Source of the DNA: JBOFBH01 sp051657715
Lineage (GTDB): Bacteria > Actinomycetota > Actinomycetes > Actinomycetales > Angustibacteraceae
DNA length: 64,000 nucleotides
NCBI GenBank assembly: GCA_051657715.1
Contig: JBOFLF010000055.1
Coordinates: 1-64,000 of the forward strand
Direction: 5' to 3'
Shown here: positions 1 to 7,120 of the stretch, piece by piece
Layout of the letters: each line of letters begins with the position of its first letter
Numbering within the stretch: the first letter of the stretch is position 1
The notes under the pieces: generated by a model
Database searches by the model: none
Told to the model about the DNA's origin: nothing
Seen by the model: the letters and a program-made list of their open reading frames with translations, nothing else
Made by a program: the position numbers and the translations under genes

Positions 1-2
1 CC

Positions 3-28
3 GTGACTGCCGGGCCCGCAACTGTCAC
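3..28 (-). terminator. Putative hairpin terminator after argH
   Basis: Directly after the argH stop codon (TAA at 31-29) the minus strand reads GTGAC, a GC-rich core with GGGCCC, then GTCAC. The outer 5-bp arms and an inner TGC/GCA plus GGG/CCC can pair with small bulges. There is no U-tract, and the window edge prevents a full view. It would close the arginine operon; this is inference. Confidence 0.35.
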
Positions 29-1543
29 TTATAAAGGCCGGCTGACCTTGCCTACGATGGTCGACTGACCTTCACTCTCGCTCGGCTGACCGCGCACCAC
101 CTTCTGGGCCTGCTCGGCTCGGTCCTGCTCGGCTCGGGCCTGCTCGCCTCGGGCCTGCTCGGCTCGGGCTCGCGCGGCAGCCAGCTGCTCGGCGACCCGT
201 TGCGGAGCGGTGCCGCCCGGTCCGTCCCGGGACGCCAACGACCCCGCCACCGACAGCACCTGGCGCACACCCGGGGTCAGGTGCGGGGAGACCGCGGCCA
301 GGTCCGCCTCCGACAGGTCACCCAGCTCGACGCCGCGACGCTCGCACTCGCGTACGCACTCGCCGGCGATCCGGTGCGCCTCCCGGAACGGCACCCGCTC
401 GCGGACCAGCCACTCCGCGACATCGGTGGCCAGGGCGAAACCCCGCGGCGCGAGCCCGGCCATCCGGTCGGTGTCAAACCGCAGGGTGGCCACCAGGCCG
501 GTCATCGCCGGCAGCAGCATCCGGAGTGTGTCGACCGCGTCGAACACCGGCTCCTTGTCCTCCTGCAGATCCCGGTTGTACGCCAGCGGGAGCGCCTTGA
601 GGGTGGCCAGCAGCCCGGTCAGGTCGCCGATCAGGCGGCCCGCCTTGCCGCGGGCCAGCTCGGCGACGTCCGGGTTCTTCTTCTGCGGCATGATGCTGGA
701 GCCGGTGGCGTAGGCGTCGTCGAGCGCCACGAAGCCGAACTCGTGGGTCGCCCAGATCACCACCTCCTCCGCGAGCCGGGACAGGTCCACCCCCACCAGG
801 GTGGCGACGAACGCGAACTCGGCGACCACGTCCCGGGCGGCGGTGGCGTCGATGGAGTTCTCCGTCGGACCGACGAAGCCCAGCTCGGCGGCGATCGCGT
901 GCGGGTCCAAGCCCAGCGACGAGCCGGCCAGCGCGCCCGCGCCGTACGGCGAGCGGGCCGCGCGGGCGTCCCAGTCTCGCCACCGTTGGACGTCCCGCAG
1001 CAGCGGCCAGGCGTGCGCCAGCAGGTGGTGGGCCAGCAGCACCGGCTGAGCGTGCTGCAGGTGGGTGCGGCCGGGCATCGGAGCGTCCGGGTGCGCGACA
1101 GCCTGATCGGCGAGAGCGTCGACGAGGTCCAGCACCAGCCCGGTCAGCTCCCGGGCGGCGTCCCGCAGGTACATCAGGACCAGGGTGGCGATCTGGTCGT
1201 TGCGGGACCGCCCGGCGCGCAGCCGGCCGCCGAGATCCGGCCCGGCGCGATCCAGCAGACCGCGCTCCAGCGCGCTGTGCACGTCCTCGTCGGTTGCGTC
1301 CGGGGCGAACCGCCCTGCTGTGACGTCGTCGTCCAGGGCATCCAGGGCATCCAGCATGTCGGTCAGCTCGTCACCGGTCAGCAAGCCGGCCCGGTTCAAA
1401 GCGCGGGCGTGTGCGCGGGAGCCGGCGATGTCGTACCGGGCCAACCGCCAGTCGAACGCGGTGCTCCGGCTGAGCCGCGCGACCGCATCGGCGGGACCGG
1501 CCGCGAACCGGCCGCCCCACAAGGCGCCGGCCCGCTCAGCCAC
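29..1543 (-). CDS. argH: Argininosuccinate lyase ArgH
   Basis: Splits argininosuccinate into arginine and fumarate, the last step of arginine synthesis, in the cytoplasm. The family signature GSSIMPQKKNP is at about residues 281-291, with RSRNDQ near 112 and THLQHAQP near 160. I chose the GTG at 1543 because it precedes the conserved opening LWGGRF by only seven residues and overlaps the argG stop by 8 bp (GTGGCTGA); the open frame runs further upstream only as argG shadow. The product is 504 aa, about 30 longer than usual. The excess is a C-terminal tail made of five-residue AEQAR-like repeats encoded by a 15-bp tandem repeat. It is the last gene of the argC-to-argH operon. Identity is certain; the function of the tail is unknown. 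Confidence 0.96.
   Translation of the reverse strand: MAERAGALWGGRFAAGPADAVARLSRSTAFDWRLARYDIAGSRAHARALNRAGLLTGDELTDMLDALDALDDDVTAGRFAPDATDEDVHSALERGLLDRAGPDLGGRLRAGRSRNDQIATLVLMYLRDAARELTGLVLDLVDALADQAVAHPDAPMPGRTHLQHAQPVLLAHHLLAHAWPLLRDVQRWRDWDARAARSPYGAGALAGSSLGLDPHAIAAELGFVGPTENSIDATAARDVVAEFAFVATLVGVDLSRLAEEVVIWATHEFGFVALDDAYATGSSIMPQKKNPDVAELARGKAGRLIGDLTGLLATLKALPLAYNRDLQEDKEPVFDAVDTLRMLLPAMTGLVATLRFDTDRMAGLAPRGFALATDVAEWLVRERVPFREAHRIAGECVRECERRGVELGDLSEADLAAVSPHLTPGVRQVLSVAGSLASRDGPGGTAPQRVAEQLAAARARAEQARGEQARAEQDRAEQAQKVVRGQPSESEGQSTIVGKVSRPL
109..168 (-). repeat. 15-bp tandem repeat, 4 copies, argH C-terminal tail
   Basis: Four consecutive 15-bp units (plus strand CCTGCTCGGCTCGGG with one or two changes) lie at 109-123, 124-138, 139-153 and 154-168. 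They encode a repeating Ala/Glu/Gln/Arg pentapeptide after the folded part of ArgH, so the predicted tail is charged and probably helical or disordered. Confidence 0.9.
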
Positions 1544-2801
1544 CAGCCACCGGCCGGCCGGCGAAGGTCGTGTCGGCAGCGGATCGGTCACCGGGCTGCT
1601 GACCGAGCAGCCGCTGGTCGCGGGCGCTGGCCAGGCGGGAGGGCAGGCCGAACAGCTCGATGAAACCGCGGGCCAGGGACTGGTCGAACCGGTCGCCCTC
1701 GTCGTAGGTGGCCATTCCGTAGTCGTACAGCGAAGCAGCGCTGCGACGTCCGGTGACCACGGCACGACCGCTGTGCAACGTCATCCGGACCTGCCCGGTG
1801 ACGTGCTGCTGGGTCTGCTGGACGAACGCGTCCAGGGCCGCTTTGAGCGGACCGAACCACAGACCGTCGTAGACCAGCTCCGCCCACCGCTGCTCGACAC
1901 CGCGCTTGAACCGCGCGGTCTCGCGCTCCAGCGTGACGTCCTCCAGCTCCTGGTGCGCCGTGATCAGCGCGATCGCGCCGGGCGCCTCGTACACCTCGCG
2001 GCTCTTGATGCCGACCAGCCGGTCCTCCACCATGTCGATCCGCCCCACGCCCGCGGCGCCGGCCCGGGAGTTCAGCTGCTGCACGGCCTCCAGCACGGTC
2101 ACCGGGACGCCGTCCAGCGCGACCGGGACGCCGCGCTCGAAGGCCACCACCACCTCGTCCGGCTCCCGGATGGCGGCAGGGTCCGCGGTGTAGGAGTACA
2201 CCTGCTCGGTCGGCGCGTTCCAGATGTCCTCCAGGAACCCGGTCTCGACCGCCCGACCCCAGACGTTCTGGTCGACCGAGAACGGGTTGCGCTTGGTGGT
2301 CTCGATCGGCAGCTGGTGCTGGTCGGCGTAGTCGATCGCCTTGTCGCGGGTCAGTGCCAGGTCCCGGACCGGGGCCAGACAGGTCAGGTCCGGTGCCAGT
2401 GAGGCGATGCCCACCTCGAAGCGCACCTGGTCGTTGCCCTTCCCGGTGCAGCCGTGCGCCACCACGCTCGCGTCGTACTGCCGGGCCGCGGCCACCAGGT
2501 GCCGGACGATCACCGGCCTGGACAACGCGGACACCAGCGGGTACCGGCCCTGGTAGAGCGCGTTTGCCTGCAGCGCGGGCAGGCAGTACTGCTCGGCGAA
2601 CTCCGCACGGGCGTCCGCGACGTACGCCTCGACGGCGCCGCAGTCCAAGGCTCGACGGCGGATCACCTCCAGATCCTCACCGCCCTGACCGACGTCGACG
2701 GCGACGGCGATCACTTCGGCGCCGGTGGCCTCGGCGATCCACCCGATGGCGACCGAGGTGTCCAGCCCGCCGGAGTAGGCAAGGACGACTTTCTGCTTCA
2801 T
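1536..2801 (-). CDS. argG: Argininosuccinate synthase ArgG
   Basis: Condenses citrulline and aspartate with ATP to give argininosuccinate. The N-terminal PP-loop AYSGGLDTSV (residues 8-17) binds ATP, and the conserved Y-TGKGNDQVRFE-type segment follows (CTGKGNDQVRFE here). At 421 aa it is of normal length with a slightly extended C-terminus. The start is the ATG at 2801, preceded by CAGGAG; this is the third of three identical 17-bp ribosome-binding/start units in the argR-argG junction. Its stop lies inside the argH start region, so argG and argH are coupled. Confidence in identity is very high. Confidence 0.97.
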   Translation of the reverse strand: MKQKVVLAYSGGLDTSVAIGWIAEATGAEVIAVAVDVGQGGEDLEVIRRRALDCGAVEAYVADARAEFAEQYCLPALQANALYQGRYPLVSALSRPVIVRHLVAAARQYDASVVAHGCTGKGNDQVRFEVGIASLAPDLTCLAPVRDLALTRDKAIDYADQHQLPIETTKRNPFSVDQNVWGRAVETGFLEDIWNAPTEQVYSYTADPAAIREPDEVVVAFERGVPVALDGVPVTVLEAVQQLNSRAGAAGVGRIDMVEDRLVGIKSREVYEAPGAIALITAHQELEDVTLERETARFKRGVEQRWAELVYDGLWFGPLKAALDAFVQQTQQHVTGQVRMTLHSGRAVVTGRRSAASLYDYGMATYDEGDRFDQSLARGFIELFGLPSRLASARDQRLLGQQPGDRSAADTTFAGRPVAGG

Positions 2802-2818
2802 GACGGCTCCTGCTTCAT
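2798..2818 (-). other. Micro-ORF 2 between argR and argG (MKQEPS)
   Basis: Identical to the previous micro-ORF, shifted by 17 bp and so in another frame. Its TGA (2800-2798) overlaps the argG ATG (2801-2799) as ATGA. The chain argR stop, micro-ORF, micro-ORF, argG start is unbroken by any untranslated base. Confidence 0.5.
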
Positions 2819-2835
2819 GACGGCTCCTGCTTCAT
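2815..2835 (-). other. Micro-ORF 1 between argR and argG (MKQEPS)
   Basis: ATG at 2835 overlaps the argR stop as ATGA. Six codons (MKQEPS) follow and end in a TGA that overlaps the next ATG at 2818. It is created by the 17-bp repeat. Whether it is translated is inference. Confidence 0.5.
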
Positions 2836-3602
2836 GACGGCTCCTGACGATGGTGCGAACGGCGTTCCGTGGCGCGCCGGTCCGAAACGCGTCGATCCGT
2901 GCTGCGACGGTCCGGGGTGCGCCGGTCTGGGGTAGGACGGTCTGGGGTGCGACGGTCTGGGGTGGGACCGGACGTGTCGGGTGCGGCACCGCCAGGGCTG
3001 ATGGCCGTGTCACGCTCGGTTCCAGGAACGGTGCTCTCAGCGCCTGCGGCGGTGCTCTCAGCGCCTGCGGCGGTGCTCTCAGCGCCTGCGGCGGTGCTCT
3101 CGGCGCCTTCGGCGAGAGCGAGCAGGTCCGCGGCGAGGTCGTCCCCGCCGGTGGGGCGCCGAGCGATCACCAGCACCGTGTCGTCGCCGGCGATCGTGCC
3201 GAGGACGTCCGGTCGGTCGGCGTGGTCCAGGGCGTTCGCGAGGTAGTGGGCCGCGCCCGGAGGGGTGCGCAGTACCACGAGGTTGGCCGACGACTCCGCC
3301 GACACCAGCACCTCGCTGGCCACCCGGGCCAGCCGGGCACCCGCGGCCGGGTCCGGGGGCCGCGGCTTCTGGTCAGCACCCTCGCCCTGGATCGCGTACA
3401 CCAGCAGGCCCTGCTCGGTACGGAGCCGGACGGCACCCATCTGCACCAGGTCACGCGACAACGTGGCCTGGGTCACCTCGATGCCCTGGTCGGCGAGCAG
3501 CTGGGACAACTGGGTCTGCGACCGGACCGGCACCCGACCCAGCAGGTCGGCGATCCGCTGCTGCCGGGCGGCCTTGGTCTGGGCCAACGCCCGGGCCGTC
3601 AT
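2832..3602 (-). CDS. argR: Arginine repressor ArgR with long repetitive C-terminal tail
   Basis: Arginine-responsive repressor and member of the ArgR/AhrC family. Residues 1-75 form the winged-helix DNA-binding domain (TQATLSRDLVQMGAVRL), and about 90-160 the arginine-binding/oligomerisation domain with GTIAGDDTVLVI at 135-146. Family members end near 150-170 residues; this one has 256. The extra 90 residues are repeats: four GAEST-type heptads, then a run of five-residue TPDRR-like units ending in RRSHHRQEPS, strongly basic. I chose the ATG at 3602 because the conserved domain begins a few residues later. Position inside the operon between argF and argG suggests autoregulation. The basic tail could add nonspecific DNA binding, which is inference. 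Confidence 0.93.
   Translation of the reverse strand: MTARALAQTKAARQQRIADLLGRVPVRSQTQLSQLLADQGIEVTQATLSRDLVQMGAVRLRTEQGLLVYAIQGEGADQKPRPPDPAAGARLARVASEVLVSAESSANLVVLRTPPGAAHYLANALDHADRPDVLGTIAGDDTVLVIARRPTGGDDLAADLLALAEGAESTAAGAESTAAGAESTAAGAESTVPGTERDTAISPGGAAPDTSGPTPDRRTPDRPTPDRRTPDRRSTDRRVSDRRATERRSHHRQEPS
2865..2970 (-). repeat. Degenerate 15-bp repeats, basic ArgR tail
   Basis: About seven degenerate 15-bp units on the minus strand encode TPDRR-, STDRR-, VSDRR- and ATERR-like pentapeptides in a row at the ArgR C-terminus. Periodicity is exact although individual bases vary, which suggests an older expansion than the neighbouring 21-bp array. Confidence 0.75.
3030..3113 (-). repeat. 21-bp tandem repeat, 4 copies, in argR
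   Basis: Units at 3030-3050, 3051-3071, 3072-3092 and 3093-3113; the first three are identical and the fourth differs by two bases. They encode the heptapeptide AAGAEST (or close to it), joining the ArgR core to its basic tail. Confidence 0.92.
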
Positions 3603-3655
3603 CCGGTCGCTCCCACGATCGGGCCGTCCTGATCGCTCCCGCGGCCGGCCGTCAT
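3599..3655 (-). other. Micro-ORF bridging argF and argR (18 aa)
   Basis: ATG at 3655 overlaps the argF stop (TGA 3654-3652). Eighteen codons beginning MTAGRGSDQDG follow, and the TGA (3601-3599) overlaps the argR ATG (3602). The junction contains three degenerate copies of a GGGAGCGATC-NN-GACGGCC-like block, so the argR start region itself looks duplicated. Translation is not proven. Confidence 0.4.
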
Positions 3656-4605
3656 GATCGCTCCAAGAGCCAGGCCAGCAGCGCCTTCTGGGCGTGCAGC
3701 CGGTTCTCGGCTTCGTCCCACACCACCGAGCGCGGCCCGTCGATGACATCAGCTGCGATCTCCAGGCCGCGGTACGCCGGCAGGCAGTGCAACACGATCA
3801 CCGAGTCCGACGCCCGGGCCACCGCCGCAGCGTCCACCGCGAACGGCGCGAACGGCCCACCCACCCCGGACCGTTCGCCCTGCTGCGACTCCTGACCCAT
3901 GGACACCCAGGTGTCGGTGGCCAGCACGTCCGCGCCGTCGACCGCCTCCGGCGGGCTGGCGGTCACCGTGACGGAGCCACCGGTGCCGGCGGCGATCTGC
4001 TCGGCACGCCGGACCACCCGAGGGTCCGGCAGGTGCGACGGGGGGGTGCCGATGCGGACGTGGATGCCCGCCGTCGCGCCAGCCACCAGGTAGGAGTGCG
4101 CCATGTTGTTGGCGCCGTCGCCGAGGTAGGCCAGCGCCAGACCGGCCAGCCGGCCGTGCTGCTCCCGGATCGTCTGCAGGTCGGCGAGCAGCTGGCACGG
4201 GTGGAACATGTCGGTCAGCGCGTTGACCACCGGTACCCGGCTGACCGCTGCCATCGCCTCGATCCGGTCCTGCTCGAAGGTGCGCCACACGATCGCGGAC
4301 ACCTGCCGGTCGAGCACCCGGGCGGTGTCCTCGACCCGCTCGCCGCGACCCAGCTGGCTGGAACCGGCATCGATCACCAGCGGGTAGCCGCCCAGCTCAG
4401 CGATCCCGACGCTGAACGAGACCCGCGTGCGGGTGGACGGTTTGTCGAATAGCACCGCCACCGAGCGCGGCCCGTCCAGCGGGCGCAGCGCGAACCGGTC
4501 CGCCTTGGCCCGATCGGCCAGGTCCAGGACCTCGCGCTGCTCGTCCGGGGACACGTCGTCGTCGCGCAGGAAGTGCCGGACGCCAGTTACCGGCGATGCC
4601 ATCAC
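3652..4605 (-). CDS. argF: Ornithine carbamoyltransferase ArgF
   Basis: Transfers the carbamoyl group from carbamoyl phosphate to ornithine to form citrulline. Visible signatures: carbamoyl-phosphate loop STRTR (residues 57-61), HPCQ (135-138), the ornithine-side SMGQE, and HCLPAYRG near the C-terminus with the catalytic Cys. At 317 aa the length is normal. The frame begins ATGATG; the first ATG (4605) overlaps the argD stop as ATGA, so coupling decides this start. It precedes argR across a 49-nt gap that holds a micro-ORF. Confidence 0.96.
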   Translation of the reverse strand: MMASPVTGVRHFLRDDDVSPDEQREVLDLADRAKADRFALRPLDGPRSVAVLFDKPSTRTRVSFSVGIAELGGYPLVIDAGSSQLGRGERVEDTARVLDRQVSAIVWRTFEQDRIEAMAAVSRVPVVNALTDMFHPCQLLADLQTIREQHGRLAGLALAYLGDGANNMAHSYLVAGATAGIHVRIGTPPSHLPDPRVVRRAEQIAAGTGGSVTVTASPPEAVDGADVLATDTWVSMGQESQQGERSGVGGPFAPFAVDAAAVARASDSVIVLHCLPAYRGLEIAADVIDGPRSVVWDEAENRLHAQKALLAWLLERS

Positions 4606-6086
4606 GCCTCCCTCGCAGCATCGGTCTCATCCCGCGCGGTCCAGTCCCGTGCACCAGCGTCCCCCGTGCGCTTGTCCCCCGCGCCACCGTCCCCCGCGCC
4701 ACCGTCCGCCGCGCCCCTGTCCGCCGCGCCCCTGTCCGCCGCGCCGCCATCCGCGGTGATCCCGGTGGCGGTCCGGACGATCGCCGGCCAGGCGGTCACG
4801 AACTCCTGCGCCTGCGCGGCGGTGAGCACCAGCGGGGGTGCCAGCCGCACCACGTCGGAACCGACGGCGCCGACCACGAACCCGGCGTCCAAAGCCACCG
4901 CGGCCACCTCAGCGGCGACCGGCGCGGCGAGCTCGACGCCGAGCAGCAGGCCCTCGCCCCGGACGCCGATCACTGCAGGCGCACCAGCCGCACGGATGCC
5001 CTCGGCCAGCCGGCTGCCGACCTCGCGCACCTGGCCCAGCAGCCCGTCCCGCTCGATGACGTGCAGCGTGGCGAGGGCCGCGGCGGCCGCAACCGGGTTC
5101 CCCCCGAAGGTGCTGCCGTGCTGCCCCGGCCCGAGCAGACCGGACGCCCGCTCGCCCAACGTGAGCACGGCGGCCACCGGGACGCCCCCGCCGAGGCCCT
5201 TGGCCAGCGTCACCACGTCCGGCACGACGCCGTGCCGGACGTGCGCGAACCACCGACCGGTGCGCCCGATCCCGGTCTGCACCTCGTCCAGCACCAGCAG
5301 CGCTCCAGCGGCCCGGGTCAGCTCGCGGGCCGCGGCCAGGTACCCGTCCGGCAGCGGGCGCACGCCGCCCTCGCCTTGGATCGGCTCCAGCACCAGCGCC
5401 GCGACGTCCCGCCCCGCGGGGCCGGCCAACGCGTCGGTGAGCGCCTCGACGTCCCCGAACGGCAGGTGCTGCACGCCCCCCGGCAACGGCTGGAACGGAT
5501 CCCGATACGCCGCGGTGTGGGTGAGCGCGAGGGCGCCCATGGTGCGGCCGTGGAACCCGCCGGCCAGCGCCAGCACTCGAGGGCGCCCGGTGCGGCGGGC
5601 GATCTTGAACGCCGCCTCGTTGGCCTCCGCCCCGGAGTTGGCGAGGAACACCCGGGAGGCCGGCGGGGCGTCGACCAGCTCCAGCAACCGCTCGGCCAAC
5701 GCGATCTGCGGCGGGCTGGCGAACACATTGGACACGTGGCCGAGGGTGGACAGCTGCGCGGTCACCGCCGCCACCAGCGTCGGATGCGCATGACCGAGGG
5801 CGTTCGTGGCGATCCCGGCCAGCAGGTCCAGGTAGCGCCGCCCCTCGACGTCCCAGACGTAGGCGCCCTCACCGCGAGCCAGCATCCGCCGGGGCACGCC
5901 GTAAGTGGGCAGCAGGGCCGCAGCGTAGCGATCGTGCCAATCAGGCGGCTCCGGCACCGGATGATCCGTGGACCCGATCGTCAGACCCGTCATCGGCGCT
6001 GCCGTCTCGGACGTCGGCCCTGCTGCCGTCTTGGACGTCAGGCCGGACGTTAGCCCGGTCGCCCGCTGCGTCATCCGCGAGCTCAC
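4602..6086 (-). CDS. argD: Acetylornithine aminotransferase ArgD
   Basis: PLP enzyme of fold type I that transaminates N-acetylglutamate semialdehyde to N-acetylornithine. The core opens with GEGAYVWDVEGRRYLDLLAGI; NSGAEANEAAFK, LVLDEVQTGIGRTG and the PLP lysine in TLAKGLGGG follow, then GSTFGGNP. With the GTG at 6086 (GTGA overlap with the argB stop) the protein is 494 aa, against roughly 400 for the family. The excess is an N-terminal low-complexity stretch of about 45 residues and a Gly/Ala/Asp-rich repeat tail of about 45. ATG codons at 6074 and near residue 32 are alternative starts; the overlap favours 6086. Core assignment is certain. Confidence 0.95.
   Translation of the reverse strand: MSSRMTQRATGLTSGLTSKTAAGPTSETAAPMTGLTIGSTDHPVPEPPDWHDRYAAALLPTYGVPRRMLARGEGAYVWDVEGRRYLDLLAGIATNALGHAHPTLVAAVTAQLSTLGHVSNVFASPPQIALAERLLELVDAPPASRVFLANSGAEANEAAFKIARRTGRPRVLALAGGFHGRTMGALALTHTAAYRDPFQPLPGGVQHLPFGDVEALTDALAGPAGRDVAALVLEPIQGEGGVRPLPDGYLAAARELTRAAGALLVLDEVQTGIGRTGRWFAHVRHGVVPDVVTLAKGLGGGVPVAAVLTLGERASGLLGPGQHGSTFGGNPVAAAAALATLHVIERDGLLGQVREVGSRLAEGIRAAGAPAVIGVRGEGLLLGVELAAPVAAEVAAVALDAGFVVGAVGSDVVRLAPPLVLTAAQAQEFVTAWPAIVRTATGITADGGAADRGAADRGAADGGAGDGGAGDKRTGDAGARDWTARDETDAAREA
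4681..4755 (-). repeat. 15-bp tandem repeat, 5 copies, argD tail
   Basis: Units start at 4681, 4696, 4711, 4726 and 4741, plus-strand consensus GCGCCNCTGTCCGCC with few changes. They encode GGAAD/RGAAD/GGAGD-like pentapeptides after the ArgD catalytic core. Confidence 0.9.
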
Positions 6087-7120
6087 GGGACCACCATCGT
6101 CCCGGTGCCCTCGCTGCTCAGCATCTCCAGCAGCAGCGCGTGCGGCAGCCGGCCGTCCACCACGGTCGCCCGGCTCACCCCGCCGCGGACGGCACGCAGC
6201 GCCCCGGCCATCTTCGGCGCCATGCCGGCGTCGATCTCGGGCAGCACCTGGGCCAGCTCCTCGACGCTGATCTGCTGCACCAGGCTGGCCGGGTCGGGCC
6301 AGTCGGCGTACAAGCCCTCGACGTCGGTGAGCACCACCAGCTTCACCGCGTCCAAGGCCACGGCCAATGCGGCAGCAGCGGTGTCCGCGTTGACGTTCAG
6401 CACCTGCCCGGCGGCGTCCGGCGCGACGGTGGAGATCACCGGGATCCGCCCGGCGGACACCAGGTCCAGCACCGCGGCCGGCTCCACGTGCACCACGTCA
6501 CCGACCAGGCCCGCGTCCACCGGCTCGCCGTCAACCACCGCCGCCGCACGCTCAGCCCGCAGCAGGCGGGCGTCCTCACCGGACAACCCGACCGCGTGCG
6601 GACCGTGCTCGTTGATCAACCCGACCAGCTCCCGACCCACCTGCCCGACCAGCACCATGCGGACGATGTCCACCGATTCAGCGGTGGTGACCCGCAGCCC
6701 GCCGCGAAACTGCGACTCGATGCCGAGCCGGTCCAACATCGCGCTGACCTGCGGCCCGCCGCCGTGCACCACCACCGGCCGGATGCCGACGTACCGCAGG
6801 AACACCATGTCCTGGGCGAAGGCCCGCTTGAGGTCGTCGTCCACCATGGCGTTGCCGCCGTACTTCACCACGACGACCCGGCCGTGGAACTCCTTCAGCC
6901 AGGGCAGGGCGTCGACCAGGACGTCGGCGCGAGTCCGGTCCCAGTCCGGGTCGTCCGGACGCATCGTGCGGGTGGTGCCCCACCGACGGGGTCGCGGTCG
7001 CGCCCGATCGGACGTCCCCGACCCAGCCGATCCACCCAGCTCAGGCGACCCACCCGGGTGCGTCGGCTCAGCAGCGGCAGCCGGCGTACCCGGCTCAGCA
7101 GAGACAGGCTGCTCGGTCAT
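6083..7120 (-). CDS. argB: Acetylglutamate kinase ArgB
   Basis: Phosphorylates N-acetylglutamate, the usual arginine-inhibited control step. The amino acid kinase fold is evident: VVVKYGGNAM (phosphate binding), VVVHGGGPQVSAMLDRLGI, the SGEDARLL segment, LNVNADTAAAALAVAL and the closing GGVSRATVVDGRLPHALLLEML. The ATG at 7120 is chosen because it overlaps the argJ stop as ATGA. It gives 345 aa, including an N-terminal Pro/Gly/Ser-rich extension of about 50 residues before MRPDDPDWDRTRAD; an ATG at 6964 would remove that extension. Middle gene of the operon. Confidence 0.96.
   Translation of the reverse strand: MTEQPVSAEPGTPAAAAEPTHPGGSPELGGSAGSGTSDRARPRPRRWGTTRTMRPDDPDWDRTRADVLVDALPWLKEFHGRVVVVKYGGNAMVDDDLKRAFAQDMVFLRYVGIRPVVVHGGGPQVSAMLDRLGIESQFRGGLRVTTAESVDIVRMVLVGQVGRELVGLINEHGPHAVGLSGEDARLLRAERAAAVVDGEPVDAGLVGDVVHVEPAAVLDLVSAGRIPVISTVAPDAAGQVLNVNADTAAAALAVALDAVKLVVLTDVEGLYADWPDPASLVQQISVEELAQVLPEIDAGMAPKMAGALRAVRGGVSRATVVDGRLPHALLLEMLSSEGTGTMVVP

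Larger units (their letters stand above)
2796..2846 (-). repeat. 17-bp translation-start unit repeated three times before argG
   Basis: The 17-mer CAGGAGCCGTCATGAAG occurs three times without a mismatch, at 2846-2830, 2829-2813 and 2812-2796 reading along the minus strand. Each copy carries a Shine-Dalgarno-like AGGAG and an ATG (2835, 2818, 2801). The last ATG is the argG start. The first copy overlaps the argR stop (TGA 2834-2832). Confidence 0.95.

Noticed and set aside
200..1663. Long plus-strand open frame of 487 codons opposite argH
   Set aside because: Arg/Gln/Gly-rich composition without domain, fully antisense to a conserved gene; GC-rich shadow frame.
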